This document shows, one piece after another, positions 10,501 through 13,416 of a stretch of DNA of 13,416 bases. Position 1 is the stretch's first letter; every line of letters begins with the position of its first letter. Source of the stretch: Puniceicoccales bacterium (lineage in GTDB: Bacteria; Verrucomicrobiota; Verrucomicrobiia; Opitutales; UBA953). Made by a program: the position numbers and the translations under genes. The stretch lies in contig JAITPT010000089.1 of the NCBI GenBank assembly GCA_031289285.1, positions 1 through 13,416 of the forward strand, read 5' to 3'. The notes beneath the pieces are model-generated. The model saw only the letters and a list, made by a program, of their open reading frames with translations. It was not told where the DNA came from and ran no database searches.

Positions 10501-10737
10501 GGGATTGCGGGCAGTTTTAACGGCGGTTCGTTGACTGCCTACTCTGGCCTTTTCGGCTTTTCGATTGGTGTGGATGATGCGCCGTCGGCTGCCGCCCGTG
10601 GCGTTTATTTGGAGCTTACAAGTGTCGCCGACATCATTGTCCCCGAACCCCTCACTTATGCCTTTTGTGGCGCAAGTCTCCTCGTCGGTGTATTTGCCCT
10701 CCGTCGCCGCAAAAAGAAAGAACCCCAAAACACCTGA
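1549..10737 (+). CDS. Giant PEP-CTERM-anchored autotransporter-repeat surface protein
   Basis: A 3062-residue secreted beta-helix-type protein, probably an adhesin or cell-surface structural protein; the ligand is unknown. In order: residues 1-249 rich in Pro, Arg, Thr and His; a signal peptide core at 251-262 (SLALFAVLVAAA) with likely cleavage after AIA or AIAA near 270-271; Pmp-like FxxN and GGAI repeats at about 395-690; autotransporter-associated beta-strand repeats (KxGxGTLxL...YTGxTxVxxGTL) near 895, 1261, 1357, 1430, 1868, 2283 and 2708; YWDG modules at 1729 and 2580; a poly-Gly linker at 2818-2831; and a PEP-CTERM tail from 3032. There is no C-terminal autotransporter barrel, so surface display probably uses an exosortase pathway, whose gene is not in the window. 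The start is uncertain: ATG 1549 lacks a ribosome binding site, and TTG 1879 or GTG 1987 are in-frame alternatives. The reading frame from the signal peptide to the stop is secure. Confidence 0.9.
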   Translation: MHGEIANWRRFFAFAIIEHSSISGDILKAKTKQKDNLVFGFHSHNTTPYQLLRSKHGDPHAALLSQDAYSGHDANSAHTHCHISRQISRRNTTHGASRAANSGHLFRAQKLNACSYPNVEVGRAGHLRLARADTPNTIVTRRRTRRVRPAHPVHPSHPARLAHAACCDLSTHPKRRVLPAHPTHSAPPNTPSPRPNFPRTPSPILSRATAPTRPHTPATAPTRSHTPVPATARTRSPTPAPASAPARPTCSLALFAVLVAAAHLPQTAIAADVAPGANIHTSLTIAANVDLNLLGDAIWNASSNNGFVLDADATLTIYHSLAANPTIRVNTTSTNSLLNLSGTGTRTINIRNINLVGGGSAGVTNVHHGLFYGSAKSTTYLNVEGSTFTGFTGTAGHSGGVIFGENAGAHLILDGGVIGASFTDNRGTGTGTGGTIALDSGSDLTLRGKLTFSGNAAASFGGAIAVTDDGSLVTQDASSEIWFTGNHADVFGGALDMWGYNSNVTFNGTTHWTGNYAYNTGTSGSSYFNNRARRGGAINIGWVGDTGSPARLTFNGYSEFVGNYVIGYNSSTASARHAYGGAISALEDSNSARYILTFNAATRFAENFVYSAYGSGYGGAIHYDASGAELTLSPGTLFENNYAQTQGGAIFLERGTINLNANSDGDIIFRGNRQSASFTGSGTGPDTRPVLGSGIPNAVWLGDAGTFNVDTQGTGKVIFYDPINSAPGVSVTFNKTGPGELIFYDYASAIRGTTYVRDGYFRLAKSSPAPADAPPKVIFGDVTGGTFNILKSGKVVGENDTELHAKTINVSSATAADKGGTILVDNGDNFLVRATTFNLNDGGGLGGDGTLTVQNAAGAVVDITTTGTFIIDATDPGAETAESAANAVFNIVSNMRGTGKLIKTGLGTLNVERTSHDYTGGTQIDAGTINLTINANSNTGIGVGHLQVNDGGTLLVRPPVSASYVIGNIIDASDAASAPGTGLIDVDLKNQNNTLTFTQGGLYTGVLRMENLTYTAVAHGTVGALDNVWYEIKGNALLRFMNSGDVLAGGLKFDGGTARFENISNAAGATQFDRRLILAVNNPAFPDARGTLDVTGGGNVQVDIDPANAGNLFTPNGTLLLFQDDYGLARQLIAAQKILGDAARLILLETIGGQPILREGTADWSVAGEKTATLHLRLSSDANAYGATSLTTGVANDGLYIGAILHELELLGGKTTALESVPTALAARAGADDFKAKISGTGNLEIQAGAGRTIILKHPANTYTGTTTVASGTLLGGAADVIASSAKLTVNAGGVFETGHLPQTTRDLGGDGAVVVTRAAVAPAAPAGLLKIQIDSAAGVTFAGIIADGAGAGASGVVEKRGGKLTLTGASTFAGDFKIKDGAVEIGGAAGALAGNIVLAATAQLLVSHSASTWNYAGTLSAENANTTAQITKDGAGAWTLTGDSSGFTGTAALLAGTLNVNGGLGAGAFNMDVAATAVLNIGAGATLSANTFSATASGLGAASASVSVAAGGLLQSRSATADMSLSGAGTVFTVSSGGTVAAAAGIALSSGATLTVNGGGTVTTAAGLAVRSGGVFSGAGTLGGNLLVESGGHHAPGDGAGAQRIIGNAAYTAGALLDFELGGPAPARADLPATSGGALNDHVRVGGNLTLSGATLNIAQSAGGAFGEGYYRLFSYDGALAYAGDGLAVGAVPAGTNRGRMSVITDIAGYVDLYYTPLATYAPDAYHYWDGATNAQPFAIDGGNGTWVTGADADTQWTTHTGEPNSRWGGGKAVFRGTPGTVTLDETNGNAIYVRDLWFQSGTEAQPYVLAAAGGASLKSSADNSAMLRVIVGPADAAAADAPAGAASDPLTPVARFDLPVSAVGTVLVKAGAGTLILAAENNAYAGMTKVEAGTLRVTGSLGSASGGAGGDIYAGDILINVGASLDFAPKRTAAVQTLGGVITGDSGGSGSIAFNKNAAVGATAAYVLAAVGNSTFDGAASVTDARLVLSGATFGGSNSTLTVSNSIGGVFQNGLFGTGTVGGDTAINNAVLAAGETTTAFTATTDAEARVRFGTAAGTLTFAKNLSLAGAQVYLNVGGAGGAQDAVNVGGKLTLGADTTLNMLAAAGTAPLAAPAMSAGSLDVSAASQVRVAAGEVGRLFGATGASPLFAQDSGGAYAKVIASAGAVIGDGSAVLLRNFDGTAAFANIRADFKGTAIRHLTNLSTTGTTAGPAGAGNGLFFNAALVSLQLNDGMTTRIVSTDLGSSAADRALTVPVTGAGSIEFSLDNATDAVTLASAGNSYTGATTVTRGVLTAGAADVVRTSAALTLTASGGFDTGAFAQTVNNLNGMGGAVAVGAALNVKIGATPQSYAGVFTGGGAVAVSPQGVAQTAVWTLAGQSAAYAGAFSAANTRLVFAAATLGSAGSSLTLTNAGGGANNGLAGSGLVGGAFALTGGLLAPGQGAADNTGAAGTLTFNGTVTLDSVTLYMDFAAAGAAAGNDLLAVGTSGGDVAFVGGSKLVLKFADLLLAPTAPESVWHFRIFQNSGSGEINYAAGTLEIDFLASDINDFNPSFFSIVKDDANAWLDLVYCVPGSFYWDGENYVANNAVDGGTWVWADGGDQTNWTNAGGSANSAWAKKTAVFGGEKGGVVTVMPTAGDAQERRLVNTLQFLATANGTGYTLRSGTPDVSFAPDTAADAAAHFTLDAAADAPLARIEVPFSDVGAFLEKIGGGAVELAARNKFDKPLVIAGGALFVSGALGAVDGQDLGVFSQDILLATGATFGFTPPPVWERAGARQVLTGNIHGGTVAAPAMGGHIVTAGAGWSALVLGAGYGGGGGGGGVGGGGGVLPVSPTVWVSTITARDNGTIFFNNAHVLASTVTASNYGTITGAGRVVGDILIENHSWFAPGITPEGEIGKLEVQGRVRISADSIYRVTLCKKSDGGAQATLLDFSDSVAAVPFAGAGGMLHVLIKADTEGLVVGDKFFFMYLSTSVSAADALGIAGSFNGGSLTAYSGLFGFSIGVDDAPSAAARGVYLELTSVADIIVPEPLTYAFCGASLLVGVFALRRRKKKEPQNT
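1921..2289 (+). other. C-rich low-complexity segment (Pro/Arg/Thr/His-rich)
   Basis: The plus strand is extremely C-rich and G-poor, with repeats such as CGCCCCCACC and CCGCTCCCAC. In the frame of the giant gene it reads as short units like HTPA, TAPTR and PAPAS. C-rich DNA rarely makes stop codons, and two other plus frames are also open across about 1887-2411, so openness here is weak evidence of coding. It is either an unusually long N-terminal region or a structured untranslated leader. Confidence 0.6.
2287..2361 (+). other. Sec signal peptide of the giant protein
   Basis: Residues 247-271: Arg 247, then the hydrophobic core SLALFAVLVAAA, then HLPQTAIAA before ADVAPG. The small-residue AxA pattern (AIA|A or IAA|D) fits signal peptidase I. 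The reading frame around it is unambiguous, but no in-frame ATG, GTG or TTG lies just before the core; the nearest is GTG at 1987, about 100 codons upstream. Confidence 0.7.
2730..3620 (+). other. Pmp-like FxxN/GGAI repeat domain
   Basis: Within residues about 395-690 the tetrapeptides FTDN, FSGN, FTGN, FAEN, FENN and FRGN alternate with GGTI, GGAI, GGAL, GGAI, GGAI, GGAI and GGAI. Paired FxxN and GGA(I/L/V) motifs are the hallmark of chlamydial polymorphic membrane protein passengers, which fold as beta-helices. At least six pairs are recognisable, including WTGN and FVGN variants. This region is richer in Asn, Tyr and Phe than the Ala/Gly-rich repeats that follow. Confidence 0.75.
4230..9790 (+). 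other. Autotransporter-associated beta-strand repeats with two YWDG modules
   Basis: Several copies of the pattern KxGxGTLxLxxxxxxYTGxTxVxxGTLxxxG are visible, the best near residues 895, 1261, 1430, 1868 and 2283. Two longer modules begin YHYWDG (1727) and SFYWDG (2578). Both continue with a VDGG or IDGG turn, GTW, an NW/QWT stretch, a W-K-AVF-G segment, VTV or VTL, and a hydrophobic strand ending in a GY or PYVL element. They are 851 residues apart, which suggests an ancient internal duplication of a large block. Confidence 0.7.
10000..10041 (+). other. Poly-glycine linker
   Basis: Eight glycines, a valine, then five glycines (residues 2818-2831) are encoded by a G-rich tract mixing GGA, GGG, GGT and GGC codons, whereas GGC dominates most of the gene. 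The mix suggests growth by slippage. It separates the repeat domain from the last beta-rich domain before the anchor. Confidence 0.8.
10642..10734 (+). other. PEP-CTERM sorting signal
   Basis: Residues 3032-3062: Pro-Glu-Pro after Val, the hydrophobic stretch LTYAFCGASLLVGVFAL, then the basic tail RRRKKK and a short polar end. Motif, single transmembrane segment and Arg-rich end in this order define PEP-CTERM proteins, which are processed by exosortases and linked to envelope or exopolysaccharide export. The position at the extreme C-terminus of a signal-peptide-bearing protein is as expected. Confidence 0.92.
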
Positions 10738-10980
10738 GACGCGACACCTTCTCCCGCCTGTGTGCGCGCCCGCTCGCGCCCGCACCCGCACCCGCACCCG
10801 TAGATTTCGAGCCGACGGCGATACACCTTTTCGAGATCCCTGCACCTGCACTGGTGCCTGCACCGGCACCAGCACCGGTGCCCGCGCCGCTATTTGTTTC
10901 TGTGGGTGGGTGGTGTTCACGCCGCCTAAAAATCGCTTCCACCCTGCGTTGATGCGCGTCGCGACCGCCACTCTCCGCAA
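10738..10980 (+). other. Intergenic low-complexity region with possible terminator hairpin
   Basis: No convincing gene. At 10779-10800 three CCCGCA units run in tandem. At 10841-10890 GCACC-like units form a perfect 8-bp stem, CTGGTGCC (10851-10858) and GGCACCAG (10865-10872), with loop TGCACC, and a neighbouring palindrome GCACCGGTGC. A T-rich stretch comes only about 20 bases after the stem, so it is at best a weak terminator for the giant gene. Confidence 0.4.
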
Positions 10981-10990
10981 CATGTCAAAT

Positions 10991-11033
10991 GAAATATTTA
11001 GCCTGGCTAATTATTCGGCCTGGTTAATGATTT
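10991..11033 (+). repeat. Solitary copy of the array core, doubled
   Basis: Positions 10991-11017 match the 27-bp core of the upstream array at all but two positions (A for C, and C for T), apart from the variable C/T site. A second partial copy starting CCTGGTTAATGATTTAT follows at once, with 17 bp from one CCTGG to the next. It has the same orientation as the array copies, so the giant gene lies between array and solitary copy. Confidence 0.85.
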
Positions 11034-11064
11034 ATTTCACAAATACATGACAAATCATACACTT

Positions 11065-11161
11065 ACGTTTTTGGCAATATTTTGATGCTGCTTGCGCTGA
11101 AACAGGGTGAGGCAGGCGCACCGCAATCACAGGAGCGATTTCAAAAGCAGCGAAGGGACAA
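11065..11161 (+). repeat. Direct repeat, copy 1 (~97 bp)
   Basis: Pairs with 11256-11351. Shared blocks include TTTTGATGCTGCTTG, GCACCGCAATCACAGGAGCG and GCGAAGGGACAA, with scattered substitutions and one single-base gap. No coding or structural-RNA identity is recognised. Confidence 0.85.
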
Positions 11162-11163
11162 CA

Positions 11164-11183
11164 GATTTTTTTACCAGGCTAAA
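11164..11183 (-). repeat. Left inverted copy of the motif flanking the RAYT
   Basis: Read on the minus strand this is TTTAGCCTGGTAAAAAAATC. It matches the plus-strand sequence at 12686-12705 at 19 of 20 positions, in inverted orientation, and shares the TTTAGCCTGGT head of the array core. It sits between the two 97-bp direct repeats, 283 bp beyond the RAYT stop codon. Confidence 0.8.
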
Positions 11184-11255
11184 GAAAGTGGAATGACGAG
11201 AGAGACAAAAAAGTGCAATTTTTGGAATTTTTTCACAGCAGAAGCCTCTTCAGGG

Positions 11256-11351
11256 ACATTTCCGGTAATGTTTTGATGCTGCTTGTGCTGAACTGGGCAA
11301 GGCAGCCGCACCGCAATCACAGGAGCGATTGCGCAGGTGGCGAAGGGACAA
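11256..11351 (+). repeat. Direct repeat, copy 2 (~96 bp)
   Basis: Second copy of the repeat at 11065-11161, displaced by 191 bp. The inverted motif at 11164-11183 and an AT-rich linker separate the copies. The stretch from here to the RAYT stop (11352-11465) is purine-rich with short GGCGGAGG and GGAGGCGG units, and shows no gene and no clear terminator for the RAYT. Confidence 0.85.
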
Positions 11352-11465
11352 TGAATTTCGAAGGGAAAGGTTGGGTGGAGGAGGCGGAAAAAGGCGGAGG
11401 CAGAGTAAGCAGCGGAGGACTTATGGGCTGGCAGGTCGGTTTGCTCAGGCTGGCTGACTCCAAAC

Positions 11466-12542
11466 TCAGTGTTTGCGGCGACGCAGGACGCAGAGACCTT
11501 TCGGCCAATCGGCGGAAATCTCCGCGTCTGCGTCCGCAAACAGGATAGGCTTGCAGCCGGGGCGGCGGTTGGTCTCGCGAGTGTATTGCGCCAAGATCGC
11601 ACCTACAAACTTCGCGTCACCAATGGCACCGCCGCGGGTGAACTGCGTAGCCTTCGTGTGCAGACGCTCTGAGTGGGAAAGTTTCCCGCCGGAGGCAGCG
11701 ACCGCTTGGGCGGTCTCGGGGGCGATGCGGGCGGCGGAGGAGTCGCCGCGTTTCGCAGTCGCACCCTTGCCGAACAACACGACGCGGTAGGTATCCAGCA
11801 TCTCCTCGTCGCTGAGGTTGTCCGAGGAAACCGCGTAGCGCAAATTGCGGCGCATTGTGCCCTTGCCGCCCGTCGCCACCGCCTCCGCGTAGCCGCACCA
11901 ACGGTAGTCTTTCGGGTCTGCGACGAGACGCGCTCGGACGGGGTTCAGGTCAATGTAGGCGGCGGCACTTTCCATCGCAAAAAACTTGTCGGCCTGCACA
12001 AGGGTGCTCGAAAAGCGCTCTGACCAGAGCGTCCCAAAACGCTCGTGCGTGCGGTTATACCAGATGGAAAACCGTTGCTTGAAGGTCTTCATGAACTCGG
12101 AGACGTCGCCCATTCTACGCAGCATTTGCTTGCGCCACGCCTCGGCGTCTTCGTCGTCCTTCTTGAGCATCTCGGCGAGCATCTTGGCATCGTCAGGCGC
12201 GTATTTGGTAGGCTTGGGATAGAGCACGGAGTAACGTCGCAGCAGCTCTGCGTCGGCGACCTCGCCCTGCTGTGGAACTCTGACGAGCACATGGAAATGG
12301 TTTCCCATGAGAGCGTATGTCACGACTTGGACTCCGCAGAAGTCTGCGACTTGGTGGAGCTGTTTTTGCATGATGTCCTTCTCGGCGTCGGAGAGAAAAA
12401 TCTCTCCATTGACCGTTCGGGACACGCAATGAAAAACGCTGACTGAGCCGCTGGCTTTTATCCGGCGGACTCGGCCAACTCGACAGATGCGTCGCTGCTG
12501 CCGTTGCTGTTGCTGTTTGGTTTGGGCTGTATGTTTGGACAT
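11466..12542 (-). CDS. REP-associated tyrosine transposase (RAYT, IS200-like Y1 family)
   Basis: A 358-residue single-strand DNA nuclease/transposase of the HUH type. RAYTs recognise short repeat elements and cut single-stranded DNA through a catalytic tyrosine. Visible motifs: the early FHCVSRTVNGEIF strand (37-49); the metal-binding HUH motif H82-F83-H84 in MGNHFHVLVRVP; the candidate catalytic Tyr162 in WYNRTHERFGTLWSERF; and the diagnostic YIDLNPVRARLVADPKDYRWCGY (196-218). The C-terminal part, with FTRGGAIGDAKFV (301-313), matches the extension common in large RAYTs. All key residues are present, so it appears functional. The ATG at 12542 was chosen because the extra 45 residues from an upstream TTG (12677) look non-coding; no ribosome binding site is obvious. 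Residues 9-18 are Gln/Arg-rich, from a CTG/TTG-like triplet tract. It stands alone between inverted motif copies and is transcribed away from the ABC gene. Confidence 0.9.
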   Translation of the reverse strand: MSKHTAQTKQQQQRQQRRICRVGRVRRIKASGSVSVFHCVSRTVNGEIFLSDAEKDIMQKQLHQVADFCGVQVVTYALMGNHFHVLVRVPQQGEVADAELLRRYSVLYPKPTKYAPDDAKMLAEMLKKDDEDAEAWRKQMLRRMGDVSEFMKTFKQRFSIWYNRTHERFGTLWSERFSSTLVQADKFFAMESAAAYIDLNPVRARLVADPKDYRWCGYAEAVATGGKGTMRRNLRYAVSSDNLSDEEMLDTYRVVLFGKGATAKRGDSSAARIAPETAQAVAASGGKLSHSERLHTKATQFTRGGAIGDAKFVGAILAQYTRETNRRPGCKPILFADADAEISADWPKGLCVLRRRKH

Positions 12543-12685
12543 GATGTTGTGATGAGTTTGATTTGTTTCAGGTAGGTTAGGTTCAGGTGATGGTATTACT
12601 TTGCCACCACTACTGCCGCTACGACTGCTGTTCAGCGGAGCGCGGGGGAAAATGACGCTCCTGCCATCGTGCGTCAAGGACGTTT

Positions 12686-12725
12686 TTTAACCTGGTAAAA
12701 AAATCGGCATGGTAAAAAAATCGGC
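12686..12725 (+). repeat. Right inverted copy of the motif flanking the RAYT, doubled
   Basis: TTTAACCTGGTAAAAAAATC is followed in tandem by a second unit, so CCTGGTAAAAAAATCGG (12691-12707) and CATGGTAAAAAAATCGG (12708-12724) repeat with a 17-bp period and one mismatch. The same 17-bp doubling occurs at 10991-11033. It lies between the RAYT start and the 3' end of the ABC gene. Confidence 0.85.
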
Positions 12726-12740
12726 AGACCACAAAAAGCA

Positions 12741-13416
12741 TCAGGCCGCCACGCTCAAGGCGTAGCGGCCATTTGTTTTGCGAAGACGGGCGGAGACTCC
12801 AAAGAGGGCAGAGAGGTTTGCAGAGGTGAGGGTTGCGGCGAGAGGGCCGGAGGCGAGGACCCGCCCTTTGCGCAAGAGCAAGGCATGAGTGAAGAGAGGC
12901 GTGATTTCTTCAACATGATGCGTGACAAACACCAGCGGCACTGCACCCGGCCCCACAGAAAGTTTGCCGAGCATCCGCAAAAAGCGCTCCCGCGCCACTG
13001 GGTCAAGCCCCGCACAAGGCTCATCCAAAACAAGCACCGCTAAGCCCGAACACAAGGCACGCGAAATCAACACCCGCTGGCGTTCGCCCTGCGAGAGCGT
13101 CGCCCAAACTTGCCCCGCGACCGCCGCACAACCCGTCCGGCGCATCAGCGCAAGCGCGGCAAGCCGCTCCGGCGCGGACGGTTCTGCCCAGAGGTTGAGC
13201 GTCGCCCCGCGCCCGCCCACGACCACCGACAACGCCGGCTCGTCGTCCGAAATCATCCGCGCCAGCACCGCCGAGACGATGCCGACCCGCTTGCGCACCT
13301 CGCGCCAATCGTCCGCCCCCCGCGTCGCGCCAGCGAGCGACACCGTGCCGCCCGACTCCGCGAGGTAGCCCGTGAGCACGGCGAGCAGCGAGGTTTTGCC
13401 CGACCCATTTGCGCCG
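12741..13416 (-). CDS. ABC transporter ATP-binding protein, 5' end beyond window
   Basis: The C-terminal 224 residues of an ABC ATPase that would hydrolyse ATP at the cytoplasmic face to drive transport; the substrate cannot be read. The window edge cuts the gene within the Walker A motif, leaving GANGSGKTSLL at visible residues 1-11. Then come IVSAVL where the Q-loop belongs (no Gln; Ser instead), the signature LSQGE (107-111), Walker B VLVLDEP (127-133), the D-loop AGLD, and the H-loop VTHH (164-167). The VSxxL Q-loop and VTHHxEEI resemble the YlmA/ModF-like group of lone ATPases. The stop TGA is at 12743-12741; roughly 30-50 N-terminal residues are probably missing. No clear terminator follows before the doubled motif at 12686-12725. 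Confidence 0.92.
   Translation of the reverse strand, partial: GANGSGKTSLLAVLTGYLAESGGTVSLAGATRGADDWREVRKRVGIVSAVLARMISDDEPALSVVVGGRGATLNLWAEPSAPERLAALALMRRTGCAAVAGQVWATLSQGERQRVLISRALCSGLAVLVLDEPCAGLDPVARERFLRMLGKLSVGPGAVPLVFVTHHVEEITPLFTHALLLRKGRVLASGPLAATLTSANLSALFGVSARLRKTNGRYALSVAA

Larger units (their letters stand above)
11164..12725 (-). mobile_element. REPtron-like RAYT unit bracketed by inverted repeats
   Basis: A RAYT gene lies between inverted 20-bp copies of one motif (11164-11183 and 12686-12705); the right copy is doubled to 12725. RAYT genes are typically flanked by inverted copies of their cognate REP sequence, so this is the expected layout. No target-site duplication is visible just outside the copies, and the gene looks intact. 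The boundaries are inferred from the repeats alone. Confidence 0.5.

Noticed and set aside
10565..11050. 161-codon plus-strand frame overlapping the end of the giant gene
   Set aside because: It consists of RTRTR and TGACTG low-complexity translations of short tandem repeats and ends in the solitary core motif; no ribosome binding site or domain.
12543..12677. 45-residue N-terminal extension of the RAYT from TTG 12677
   Set aside because: The extension is Ser/Pro-rich without similarity to the family, and the normal RAYT N-terminal strand begins well inside the ATG-started form.

Overview
The window looks like an accessory region of a high-GC Verrucomicrobiota chromosome, most likely Opitutaceae or a close relative. 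This is inferred from the combination of a giant secreted protein built of autotransporter-type beta-strand repeats that ends in a PEP-CTERM sorting signal, and a large REP-associated tyrosine transposase (RAYT). No rRNA, tRNA or other marker gene is present to prove it.

Layout from left to right. Positions 1-140 hold a strong rho-independent terminator for something transcribed rightward from outside the window. Positions about 268-1320 are a non-coding tandem array. Two alternating ~160-bp modules (A and B) make a ~320-bp dimer repeated about three times. An almost invariant 27-bp core (containing TTTAGYCTGGTTAATTATTC) sits at the head of every module, giving seven copies spaced 159-163 bp. 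Positions 1321-1548 are an AT-rich leader with three 11-bp direct repeats, an inverted repeat and a small hairpin. Positions 1549-10737 are one giant plus-strand gene: a Pro/Arg/His/Thr-rich N-terminal stretch, a late signal peptide, chlamydial Pmp-like FxxN/GGAI repeats, a long series of autotransporter-associated beta-strand repeats, two YWDG modules, a poly-Gly linker and a C-terminal PEP-CTERM anchor. Positions 10738-11465 carry no convincing gene but contain another copy of the array core, a ~97-bp direct repeat pair and a hairpin. On the minus strand follow a RAYT (11466-12542) and the 3' part of an ABC transporter ATPase (12741 to beyond the window end).

The most interesting signal is one short motif family in all the non-coding DNA. 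It forms the seven cores of the array upstream of the giant gene, a doubled copy just after that gene, and a 20-bp inverted pair (19/20 identical) bracketing the RAYT. Two of the copies are doubled with the same 17-bp period. This fits a REPtron-like RAYT unit with its cognate repeat, here apparently amplified into a dimeric array beside a surface-protein gene. The link between RAYT and motif is inference; the repeats themselves are directly visible.
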